A DNA stretch of 64,000 bases from positions 1 to 64,000 of the forward strand of contig CALSCO010000506.1 of assembly GCA_943704415.1 (NCBI GenBank). The letters run 5' to 3'. The stretch comes from Parvularia atlantis. Taxonomy: Eukaryota; Opisthokonta; Rotosphaerida. Below, in pieces: positions 35,618-45,577 of this stretch; the stretch's first letter is position 1; every line of letters starts with the position of its first letter. The notes beneath the pieces are model-generated. The model searched no databases, was not told the origin of the DNA, and was given only the letters and a program-made list of their open reading frames with translations. A program made the position numbers and the translations under genes.

Positions 35618-38198
35618 ATGGAAGAGACGCGAGCAGAGGCGCGCATCGAGCGCGTCGTGGGCGGCAAGCGCCTGGGCTTCATCGCGGCGGCCGCGTCGGT
35701 GCTCGCGACGACGCGCGCTGACCAGAACGAGGCCGAGCGCTCGGTCGAGCAGCAGACGCAGCTGTGCGTCAGATGCGCAACGACGTGCGGCGGGCGCTCA
35801 CGGACGGCGGCGGCGGCGGCGGCAGGCTGCGCGGGCGCCAAGACACGATCTGGAGCGTGATCACGCGCGCTGATCTGCAGCACCTGCGCGACATGATCCG
35901 CGAGGACCCAAGCGTGCTGCGCGCGCGTGGCGCCGTGGGCGAGTGCGTTCGGATTGCACTCGCGCTGGCGCACCGGGCGCTGACAGCCCGCGCACACCCC
36001 AGACTACCGCTGCACATGTGCTTCATCTACGGCACGCCCGCGCATAAGGAGCTTGCGCGCGAGATTGTGCAGCACGCGCCCGAGTCGATCTGCGGCGTGT
36101 ACGAAGGCAGCGAGTACGCGGGCGAGAACTGCCTGCACATCGCCATCGTCAACCGCGACCTCGAGATGGTACGCTTCCTGGTCGAGCGCGAGCCGGCGCT
36201 GCTGCGCGGGCGCGCCACGGGCCTGTTTTTCCAGAGGGGCAAGCCGTGCTACGTGCGTGCTTCCGCGGAGTGAGGGTTCGTGCGCGCTCACACGACGGCG
36301 CGCGCGCAGTACGGCGAGTCGCCGCTCTCGTTCGCCGCGTGCACCAACCAGGGCGAGATCGTGCGCTACCTACTCGACCAGGGCGCCGACATGACCTTTG
36401 CGGACACGAACGGTGCGCATGCATGATGCAGCACACGCGCAGGACGCACTCACACGCGCACGCGTGGCCGCGCCCGCCCGCCAGGCAACACGGTGCTGCA
36501 CATGATGATCATCCACGACCGCACCGACATGTACGACACGCTCTGCAGCGAGTGGGAGGCGCGCCGCGCGCCCACGCACGCCGGCACCGATCTGGGTTGG
36601 ATGGCCAACGCCGACCGGTACACGCCCTTCACCCTGGCCGCGGCCCTGGGTAAGAAGGAGTTTTTCTCGCACATCCTCGAGAAGCAGCGCATCGTCCAGT
36701 GGTCGTACGGGCCCGTCACCTGCGCGCTCTACCCGCTGGACCAACTCGACACGGGCTTCCAGCTGGCCAAGAGCGCGGGCACGCGCGGCGCTGACGAGCT
36801 GCCGTCGGCGATCGAGGTCATCATCGAGAAGGACCAGGCCGAGCTGCTCAACATCCCGCGCATCAACGAGCTCCTGCGCAAGAAGTGGGCGCGCTTCGCC
36901 GAGCGCGAGTTCCTCTTCCGCGGCCTCTCGACCCTGCTGTACTTGCTTGTCTTCACCACGACGACGGTCCTGCGCCCGGCCGAGGGCGTCGAGCGCAGCG
37001 CGTTGACGCCCGCGGGCTTTGCGCTCGTGCTGGGCGAGATCGTGACGGTCGTCGGCGGCGTGTACAAGTTTGCGCGCGAGCTGCGCGAGATCCGCGTGCA
37101 GGGTGTGCGCGCGTACCTGGGCGGCTCGGGCGCGGCCTTCCTCGAGAACTTCCTCTCGTCCACGTTCTGCTTCATGCTCTTCGCCGCGGTCGCCTTTGGT
37201 GTTGTGCTGCCGCACATGCAGGACGCGGCGTGGGCGCTCGCAGGCGTGTTTGGCTGGAGCTACACGCTCTTCTTCCTGCTCGGCTTCCGCCTGACGGGCC
37301 CGTTTGTGCTGATGCTCTACCGCATGATCCTGACCGACTTTACGCGCTTCTTCCTCATCTTTGCCGCGTTCCTGATGGGCTTCTCGCACGCGTTCTACGG
37401 TGCGTGCGGTCATCGTGCGGCTGCGCGGATGATGGCTCACGTTCGGCTGGGTGCAGTCATCTTCAACGACCGCGAGGGCTTTGCTAGCTTTGGCCACCGC
37501 ATCAAGGCGTACGTGTGCGACGCACGTGCTTGCAGGCCGGGCGCTGACCCTTGCGCAGGTGCTTCGAGGCCATGCTCGGCGGCTTTGAGTTTGAGGACTA
37601 CCTGACGACACGCTACCCGGCCGTGTCGGTAACGCTGCTGGTAGTCTACGTGCTCGTCGTGGCCATCCTGCTGCTCAACATGCTCGTGGCCATGGTGCGC
37701 GCGCGGCTTCGCATGGGCCCGCTCGCCGCTCATGCGCGGGTGCGTTCTCGCGCGGCAGATGGGCGACACGTACAGCAAGATTATCGAGGACGCGGACAAG
37801 CAGTGGCAGCTCGAGGCACGCGCTTGCTCTGTCCTGCCCTGCACGGCGCCGTGTGACCGCGCTCTTGCGCTCTTGCGCTCTTGCGCTCGCAGTGGGCGCG
37901 CATCATCTGCTCGCTCGAGAACGAGATGAGCGAGCAGGAGCGCTCGCGCCCGTCGTTCAAGTACTGGGTCGAGCTCGACGGCAAGACGTACATCCAGGTG
38001 CAAGAGTCGAACGAGAGGCACTTTGACCAGGCGGCCGAGGTGGCTGCCGCCGCCGCCGCGCCCGCGCCCGCGCCCGCGCCGAGCGCCCTCGACCGGCTGC
38101 TTGAGGGCCAGCGCGCGCTCGCGGCCGAGGTCGAGGCCCTGCGCGCGCAGCTCCGGGCACTGCAGGGCGACGGCGTTAACGTGATTGCTTTGTCGTAG
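35618..38198 (+). CDS. TRPV-like cation channel with ankyrin repeats
   Basis: Ankyrin repeats include ENCLHIAIVNRDLEMVRFLV, SPLSFAACTNQGEIVRYLL, NTVLHMMIIHDRTDMYDTL and DRYTPFTLAAALGKKEFFSH. The linker VQWSYGPVTCALYPLDQLDT is a hallmark of TRPV channels. Next come the pre-S1 helix NELLRKKWARFAEREFLFRG and six membrane segments. The pore-loop region is CFEAMLGGFEFEDY and S6 is VVAILLLNMLVAM spliced to MGDTYSKIIED, matching TRPV LLLNMLIALMGET. The C-terminal tail has FKYWVELDGKTYIQVQES, an Ala-Pro repeat and a short coiled coil, ending VIALS. The start at 35618 (MEETRAEARIERV) is the first ATG. About nine introns, mostly in the ankyrin and pore regions. Confidence 0.9.
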
Positions 38199-38248
38199 CG
38201 GGCGGGCAGGTGTGTGGCTGCAGCGTCGCTACTTTGTGAGCTGTGCAG

Positions 38249-39828
38249 ATGCGCCCACCCAAACCGCTCGCCGGCGTGCTCGTGGTCGCGCTCGAGCAGG
38301 CCGTGTCGGCGCCGCTGTGCACGCGGCACCTGGCCGAGCAGGGCGCGCGCGTGATCAAGCTCGAGCGCACAGGCGAGGGCGACTACCTGCGCACGCTCGA
38401 CCGGGCCATGCACGGCATGTGCAGCCACTTTGTCTGGGCCAACCGCGGCAAGGAGTCGCTCGCGGTCGACGTGAAGCATCCGGACGGTGCGGCGCCGCGT
38501 GTTGCACGTCGCTGTTGCACGCTGCGTGCGCGCTGAGCGGCTCATGCGATGCCGCAGGCCGGCGCGTCGTCGAGCAGCTGATGGCCAAGGCCGACGTCGT
38601 CGTCCAGAACCTCGCGCCGGGCGCGACCGAGCGGCTCGGGCTCGACGGGGCGACGCTCGCACGCCGGCATCCGTCGCTCGTGTGCTGCACCATCTCGGGC
38701 TACGGCGCGCACGGGCCGTACGCGAGCAAGAAGGCGTACGACCTGCTGATCCAGGCTGAGACGGGCCTGCTGGACGTGACGGGCACGCCGGACACGCCGA
38801 GCAAGGCGCGCCGCTCGCTCGCGCGCACACGCTCCGTGCTCACTCACGCGCTGCGCCACCCAGGTCGGCACGCCCGTGGCCGACATCGCCAGCGCCATGT
38901 ACGCCTACTCGGGCATCCTCGCGGCCCTGTACCGGCGCGGCGCGCAGCCCGGGCGGCCGGGCGCCAACTTCGACGTGTCGATGCTGGACGCGCTCGGCGA
39001 CTGGATGGGCTGGGTGCGGCGCTGCGCGGAAGGCACGGCACGGCACGGCGCGCGCTGACGCCCTCTGGTGCAGATCTACGGCTTCACGCAGTACGGCGGC
39101 GGGACGGTGCGGCGGCACGGCGCGTCCCACGCGGCGATCGCACCGTACGGGCCGTTCGCGGTCGGCCCGGGCGGGCGCGAGCGTGTGATGCTCGCCGTGC
39201 AGAGCGGGCGCGAGGTGCGTGGGCGCATGTCCTTGCGCATGTGTTTGCTCATCGGTCGTGCGCGCGTGCAGTGGAAGGCGTTCTGCGCGACCGTGCTCGA
39301 GCGGCCGGCCCTGGCCGAGCACGCCGACTACATTGACCAGCCGGCACGCGTGCGCAACAAGGCCGCCCTGCAGCGTGTGATCGAGGACGTCTTTGCACCG
39401 CTGTCGGTGAGCGAGGTCGTGGCGCGCCTGGAGCGGTGCGACAAGCGCGATGGCAGGGCGCGGCTGCTGACGGCGAGTACCCGTGCAGCGCCGGCATTGC
39501 CTACAGCGAGTACCGCACGGCGCAGGATGCGGCCAGCCACCCGCAATGGGCCGCGCGGCAGCACTGGGGCACGGCACCGTCGCCCGTTGGACCGCTGCAA
39601 GGTGCGGCCGCTGCGACAAGCTCGGCGCTGCTGACCGCATGCGACGCAGCGCTGCGCCCGGTCGTGGCGCTCGATCAGCATGATGACGCGGAGCTCGGCG
39701 CCGTGCCCGACGTCGGGCAGCACACGCAAACGATCCTCGAGGGCGACCTCGGCTTCACGGCTGCGCAGATCACGGACCTCGCGCGCAGCGGGGCGGTAGG
39801 CGTGGCCGGCGCAGACGGCTCTGCGTGA
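38249..39828 (+). CDS. class III CoA-transferase (CaiB/BaiF family)
   Basis: Moves CoA between carboxylic acids. Family blocks are in order: GVLVVALEQAVSAPLCTRHL, GARVIKLERTGEGDYLRTL, FVWANRGKESLAVDVKHPDG, VVQNLAPGATERLGLDGATL, VCCTISGYGAHGPYASKKAYD and TGLLDVTGTPDTPSK. The Asp in KAYDLLIQAETG is the expected catalytic nucleophile. Then VGTPVADIASAMYAYSGILA, NFDVSMLDALGDWMGW, and the second-domain SHAAIAPYGPF. The end, VGQHTQTILEGDLGFTAAQI, is characteristic. It could be a succinyl-CoA:glutarate CoA-transferase (SUGCT-like) or a related enzyme; sequence alone does not decide. The start at 38249 (MRPPKPLAG) is 50 bp after the TRPV-like stop. About seven introns. Confidence 0.9.
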
Positions 39829-39862
39829 GACACCTGAGACAACAGAACAGACCGGCACTGGC

Positions 39863-40507
39863 TCAGGCCTGGCCCGACGACATGTCCTGCATCGGGGAGC
39901 CAGCGGGCGCGCCCGGAGGGGCGTCGCGCTGCGTCTGGGGCTGCGCGCGCCCCAGGGCCTCGGGCGCCCGTACGTGTACAAGCTTGTCGGCTGCACGATA
40001 ACCGAGTTGACCGGGGCACTTCACAGCCGGCGAGCGCGCACGGAGGTTGCACAGGTAGCCGTGTTGGATGACGACGTCCGAGTCGTGGGCGGGAGCAGCT
40101 GCGGTACACGGTGATAGCGCAGAGGACGGCGACGACCACACACGCGAGCAGGATGAAGAACTGGCGCAGCGGTAAGTGCTCGCAGAGCGCAGACGGCCGA
40201 TGACAAAGGAACGACGACCAAGAAGGACCACTGGCAGTACGGCAAGTCCGAGCCGCAAGTGAGGCGGCGCAGTGCACGTGGCGCCGGTGCGCTCGTTCAC
40301 AACGGTGAAGTCGCCCTGGCTGCAGCCGATGAAGGTGCTCTTGCTGCCAAGGCACAGGCCTTCGGAGGTGAAATCTGGTTGCGGGCCCGCAGAGTACTGC
40401 TGCTGGCGACAGAACCCTTCCAGTCCCCTTTCGCTTGGCGCAACCGACGCGATCTCACAGCTTGGCAAAGGTGGCGTGGTCGTGGAACTGCGCGCGGGGT
40501 CAGTCAT
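39863..40507 (-). CDS. possible Cys-rich single-pass membrane protein, start uncertain
   Basis: Not recognised, and the weakest gene model here. A coding-like exon reads CEIASVAPSERG, then GFCRQQQYSAGPQPDFTSEG, LCLGSKSTFIGCSQGDFTVV and NERTGAT with regularly spaced Cys. An intron (GTGCAC...CCAG, with CTCAC) leads to PSWSSFLCHRPSALCEHLPL and a membrane helix QFFILLACVVVAVLCAITVY. A further intron gives DKLVHVRAPEALGRAQPQTQ and the end MQDMSSGQA. There is no ATG between the GST stop (40455) and the first exon. The only in-frame ATG is at 40507, inside the last intron of GST, so the two genes would overlap by 53 bp. Alternatives: an unusual 3' extension of GST, or a relic. Confidence 0.35.
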   Translation of the reverse strand: MTDPARSSTTTPPLPSCEIASVAPSERGLEGFCRQQQYSAGPQPDFTSEGLCLGSKSTFIGCSQGDFTVVNERTGATCTAPPHLRLGLAVLPVVLLGRRSFVIGRLRSASTYRCASSSSCSRVWSSPSSALSPCTAAAPAHDSDVVIQHGYLCNLRARSPAVKCPGQLGYRAADKLVHVRAPEALGRAQPQTQRDAPPGAPAGSPMQDMSSGQA

Positions 40508-41527
40508 AGAGCATGCACATGTGGCAGGCGGCGAGACGCACGCGAATATTGTCCTTCTTGAGACCGTCGAGGATGATCTGTGCGCCGCGCGATGTCAGAT
40601 GCTCAGTAGCAACTCACGCGACGGCGCACCTGGACACCGCCGTTGGCCACGAGCCACTCAAGGCGGTGGTCGCGGTACTGGCGACGGAATTTGCCGGGCT
40701 GCGCAGCACGAATGGGCGGACAAATAAGCAAACGCGCCCGGCGCGGGCGCATCGCACCGGCGGCGGCGCCGTGCGCGTGTCCTTGATGCCCTGCTGGTAC
40801 TCTGCCAGGGTCGCGCGCACGCTTGGGCGCTCCTTGACGCGGGCCCACCATTTGGCCAGCGCGCTGTCGGCCGGCGGCGTGACCTTAAAGGCGCTGGCTG
40901 ACGACACAAGCGGCAGAACGGCGCAGTCGGCGGCGCTGCGGCACGCGCGTGAACGTGGCTGGCGGCCTGCGTGCCCCGCGCGTGCCCTCCCACGCACCCA
41001 AACTGCGCACCGCCAAAGAACGGCTGCGAGCCCAGCTCGCGGCTCAGCCACGCAAAGTACGTCTGGAGCTGCTCGTTGGCGGCCTTGATCAGCTTGTCGC
41101 GCAGCTCGCCTTCGGCGCGGCGGAACACGACGATCTCGTTCAGCGCCCAGATGACCTCCGTCGCGTGTCAGACGTCCCCACGGTCATCGCGGCCGGTGCG
41201 CACCGCCTCAATGTGCGTGTCGCACACGTCCTCGATCAGGCGCGAGCGCGCGCGCGCGGCCGGGTCGGCGGGCAGCAGCATCGGCTGCGAGAAGCGCTCC
41301 TCGAGGTACTCGACGATGACGGACGAGTCGTACACGGCGGTGTTGCCGTGCGCCGTGTCGATGAGCACGGGCACCTCGGCGCGCGGGTTGAGGTTGCGGC
41401 CCTTCAGCGCGGGGTGGTCGGCGGCCGCGCCCAGCGTGATCAGGCGCTCGAACGCGACGCCCTTCTCGCGCAGCGCGAGCTTGACCTTGATCACGTACGG
41501 CGACAGCGGGTGCTCGAGCAGCTGCAT
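40455..41527 (-). CDS. glutathione S-transferase family protein
   Basis: Thioredoxin-fold N-terminal domain: MQLLEHPLSPYVIKVKLALR, then FERLITLGAAADHPALKGRN, LNPRAEVPVLI, and the GSH-binding DSSVIVEYLEERF. The all-helical C-terminal domain has VIWALNEIVVFRRAEGELRD, YFAWLSRELGSQPFFGG and KWWARVKERPSVRATL. Three short introns carry the end: after IKDT..., KFRRQYRDHRLEWLVANGGV, then IILDGLKKDNIR, then FHDHATFAKL and stop. That tail resembles the ends of bacterial and fungal GST-like proteins with a RDHRLEWM motif. The likely catalytic residue is the Ser of LSPYV. The start at 41527 fits the fold exactly. It follows MSH5 by 239 bp. Confidence 0.88.
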
Positions 41528-41766
41528 CGCCAGTGCCGAAGCTGGGTGCGGTCACGTGCGGTCACGTGGACAAACGATGACACGCGGCCATGCGGGGAAT
41601 TTCCCCACCGCAGTCGACTCGAGATGCATCGGCTTTGCAATGGGCACGAGTCCGGCCGACCTGGATGCCGTCGCGGTCGGCGTCGCGTGCACGGCCATCT
41701 GCGCGATGTGGATGGACAGCATCGGCTTCCGTTTGCAATGCGGCAGAAATGAGATTGAACAGATGA
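41528..41766. promoter_or_regulatory. GST upstream region: paired GTCACGTG and a GGGGAATTTCCCC palindrome
   Basis: Two GTCACGTG octamers lie 10 bp apart at 41551-41558 and 41561-41568, only 24-41 bp before the GST start codon. A perfect 13-bp palindrome GGGGAATTTCCCC, which fits a Rel/NF-kB-type site, lies at 41594-41606. The rest of the gap (to the MSH5 stop at 41767) shows no convincing gene; a 40- to 60-codon open frame on either strand is not supported by homology. Confidence 0.45.
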
Positions 41767-44700
41767 CTATGTGCGCGGCAGAAGCACGGTCGCAGTCTGA
41801 GCGAGCAGCTCCTCGAACGGGGCGAGCGGCGCGTGCGCGCAGTCGAGCTGCTGCAGCGCGCGCACGAGCCGGCAGCGCGCGTCGTGGCGCTCGGCCTCAG
41901 CCGCGTCGTCCAGCAGCGGGCGGATGCGCGAGCGCCGCGCTAGCAGGCTGGTGACTTCGGTGCCGCGGCGAACGATCGCCTCTGGGATGCCCGCGACCGT
42001 CGCGCAGTGGCTGCCCCACGAGTTGGTCGCGTAGCCGCGCTTGAGGCTGCGCACAGTCAGGCCCCGCGCGCACACGTGTGCACGGGCGCGCACTTGTACA
42101 GAAAGACCATCTGGTCGTCCGGCTGGCGCAGGATCTCCATCGTCTGCAGTTGCACGCGCGAGCCCTGCAGGAACCCGTTCTCGATGATCTCTGCGAGAGC
42201 GGATCAGCTCGGCGGTCCTGACAGAACGGCAGCCGGGGGCGCGCGCACCGTGAAAGTGTGTGCACGCGAGCACCTTGGGGCCGATGACGCCGCGTGGCGG
42301 GCGATCGAGGCGCTTGAGCGCGGCCGTCAGCAGCCCGATGCCGTCTGCGTACAGCGCATCAGACACGCCAACCGCGCGCCGGCACCCCGCGCGCACCGTC
42401 CGCGTTTGTGCCCTTGCCAAACTCGTCAATGACGACCAGCGAGCGCGCCGTGCACTGGTGCAGCGCCGCGCTCATCTGCTGCAGGTCGACCATGAACGTG
42501 CTTGCGCCCTGCCCCGCCGTTGCAGTGCTTCGTCAGCACGCTGCCGCTAGAGTAAAGGCGGCGCACCGACGACACGCTCTCCTGCGTCCAGATGCGCGTC
42601 AGCAGCTTGTCGGTCAGGCCCACAACGGCCTCATCGGCCGGCACGAAGCTGCCCACGTGCGCCATGAACACGATCAACGCAACCTGGCGCGCGGCGCGTC
42701 TGAGCCCCTGTGCACAGCGGTGCAGCCCAGGTGCGCGACCTGCTTCAGGTACACACTCTTGCCGCTGTAGTTGGCCCCTGTGATCAGGAACACGCGCTCG
42801 GCGTCGTCAACGTGCGCGTTGTTCGGGATGAACGCGTCGACGCAGAGCTCCTGCAGCGGGTGGCTGAGCGGCGCGCTTGGTCAGGCGGTGCGGTGCAGCG
42901 CTGTGCAGTGCGGCACGTGCCGTCCGCGCTTGATCATGAGCACGTCGTCCGGCACAACGCGCGGCCGGTGGTAGTTGTAGCGCCGCGCAGCCTCGGCGAG
43001 GGCGAGTAGGCTGTAGCGATGTCAGCAACAGGACACGCACGTACGGCCGCTGCCGGGTGCACCAGTCCAGCTCTGAGCACAGCGTCGAGACGCGCAGGAC
43101 GACGTCGGCGTACTTGAGCACGCGCCCCAGCAGCTCTTGCATGATGTCGATCTCGCGGTCTGGCGAGTGCGCGCGCGCGTTGCGCCGTGAGCGATGCAAG
43201 CCACACGATGCGCGCAGCGGCGCACCCACGATCAGCCCGTGCAGGTCGCCGAGCTGGCTGTCGAGCTCTGAGCGCGGTGCACACTCTGAGCACGCGCACG
43301 GGCGAGATCGCGCACAGCCGACCTTGCGTCTTGTCGCAGCGGTAGTAGACGGTCGTCTTGGTGCAGAACTGCACCAGGCGTGAGCGCCGCGCCGATCGGC
43401 GGCACGCGGCACCTGGAAGCGGAAGCCCGGCAGGCGGAAGTCGTGCTCGTCACGCATGTCCTCGCGCAGCGGCACGGCGACCTGACGCGGCGTGAGGGGC
43501 CTGGCACGGGCGCATGATCCGCACGGCCGCACCAAGTAGCCCAGCTGCGGCCAGTAGACGACGTTGAGCGACGTTGCGAATGAGATCGGGATGAGCTTGC
43601 GGATCTCGAGCGCGAAGCGCGACTGCGCCATGCACGTGTCGGCTGCCGCCACACGCAAGGCCGGGCTTACGAGAAAGTCGTCGAGGCCGTGGTAGGTGCG
43701 CTTGAGTTCGTCCAGCTGCTCGTCGACGTGCGGCTTGACGACGAACCGCTTAGCGAGCGCGCTCTCGTCAAAGTCGACCTGTGCGCCGGGGCACGTTAGC
43801 AGTGCGTCCGCGCCAAACGCATGTACACACGCACGATCTTGTTGAGCAGCGTCGTCATCTCCACGAGTCGCTCGTCCACCGCAGCAACCAGATAGCGAGC
43901 GATCCGCACAGTACGGCACGCGGGCTCTTGCTGCAGCGCCTTGGAGACCGCGTTCGCGCGCAGGCCGCACTGCACGCACGCGGTCACGTCGCGCAGGGAC
44001 AAGGACGGCCGCCGCGCACGTTGAAAAGGCTGCGCCAGTCGCTCACGGTCGCCCGCCCAGCCATCAGGCGCCCAATGACGTTCTGGCGGCACGCGCAGCC
44101 GGGTCAGCGCGCGCACGGCGACCGCAGCCGTGTGCGCACGGGCATGTAGGCAATGTGCTTGATGTTGCCCACGAGCTCCGCGACGAGGCCGGCCTGCTGC
44201 ACGTCGGTGAAGAGCTCAACGGCGTCCAGACGCGCTTCGATCCTGGCGCGTGCGCTCACGAAGTCGACATGCGCACGCAGCCCGTGCGTGCGGCGCGCAC
44301 TCGTCGATGCGCTGCTCGGGGCGCAGCAGCCACGCGCGCAGCAGGCGCCGGCCGCCCTGGGTGCGCGTGTGGTTGAGCAGCCCTGTCCCGAGGCGCTGCG
44401 TGAGCGAGAACAGCGAGCGCAAACCCGGCGCACCGAAGACCGACAGGCCCTCCTTCGTGCGCGCACTGTGCATGTTTGGGTTGCTGCTGCTGTCAAAGAT
44501 CTGCAGCGCCCTGCGGCCGCGCCGGCGTGAGCTTGGTGCGTGCGCGCGAAAGGGTGCGCGCCACCGGAACGTGTTGGCCGTGACGTGCATGTACTGGTGC
44601 ACATGCATCGGGTGCAGCGTGATGTCAAGCGGCTTGGCGCGGTCCTGCACGCGTCGTAAGCCGCAACGGCCGGCCAGCACGCGGGCGGGCGAAGCGCACC

Positions 44701-45523
44701 TCGAGCTCGAAGCCAAACTTGCCGCTGAGCAGCACGGCGATGAGCGCGCCGCCGCAGCGGACCGACTCGGGGTTGTCGGCTCGCACGACGGCCGCGAGGT
44801 GCATCAGCTTTTCCTGCCGCACGCGCCCGCGACGCCGCGCTCAGTCAGCAGCCGCGAAGAGCAGCGACAGCGGCAACGGCACCTCGCGCGTCGCCGTCGC
44901 CATCGCCGGCCGCAGCGTCGTGTTGGCGAGCGACAGCCGCGCGCGGTGCAGGGCAAAGTCGGCCGAGGGGCGCGCGGTGACGGTGACGGGCGGGTCCGCA
45001 AACAGCGCGGCGAGGCGCTCGTCGGCCGGCGCGGTCGTGACGACGTGGGTGGGCCGGACCTGCAGCTTAACTAGCGCGTGTGCGTGCCGTGAGCGCTCGC
45101 CGGGCAGCCGCGGCCGGCCCACGCACGGACGCCGATCAGGTCCAGCGCCTCGTCCACCGTCACGTCGGTGTAGTCGTCGAGCACGTACAGCGCCGCCGTG
45201 GCCACGTCGACGTAGGCACAGCCGAGCCGGCGGCCGTGCAGCAGGACGGCGAGGATGACGGGTGCCGCGTCTGCGTCCGCGTCGTCGCTGCCGTCGTCGC
45301 CGTCGTCGCTCTCGATGCCGCCACCGTCGTCCACGCGCGCGCGCTTGTGCAGCCGCCGGTGCACGCTGTGCGCCGACAGGCCCGAGTGCACCGTGCGCGC
45401 GTCGTCCTGCTCATCCGCGTCACCTTGCGGGTCCTGCTCCATGACAGCTCGACTGTCGACGGTGTGACATCTTTGACCGACTTGCCAGCTCGCGCGTGGC
45501 TTGCCATCGGCGGCGTTTGCCAT
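41767..45523 (-). CDS. MSH5: meiotic MutS homologue MSH5
   Basis: Forms the MSH4-MSH5 clamp that stabilises crossover intermediates in meiosis. The clamp, lever and ATPase domains follow MSH5: [87 protein letters not shown], then [20 protein letters not shown]. Walker A is [20 protein letters not shown] and the next block is [38 protein letters not shown] leads to Walker [14 protein letters not shown]. No N-terminal mismatch-recognition F-x-E motif is seen, as expected. Walker A has Ala where MutS proteins usually have Pro (GPN). The start at 45523 ([10 protein letters not shown]) is 54 bp from that of the divergent RRM gene. More than fifteen introns. Confidence 0.9.
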
Positions 45524-45577
45524 GTCGCGGCCTCACTTTCCATTCTGCCCGCCCGCCGCCACGGGCCGCACGCGACT

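Noticed and set aside
41607-41766. Short frame encoding a peptide beginning MGTSPADLDAVAV between GST and MSH5
   Set aside because: Weakly coding-like but too short, with no splice or homology support; left as intergenic.
41767-45523. Assignment as MSH4 or MSH2 instead of MSH5
   Set aside because: The SNPNMH...TKEGLSVFG block and the GRHPLQELC and [10 protein letters not shown] motifs fit MSH5 best, and no mismatch-recognition motif is present.
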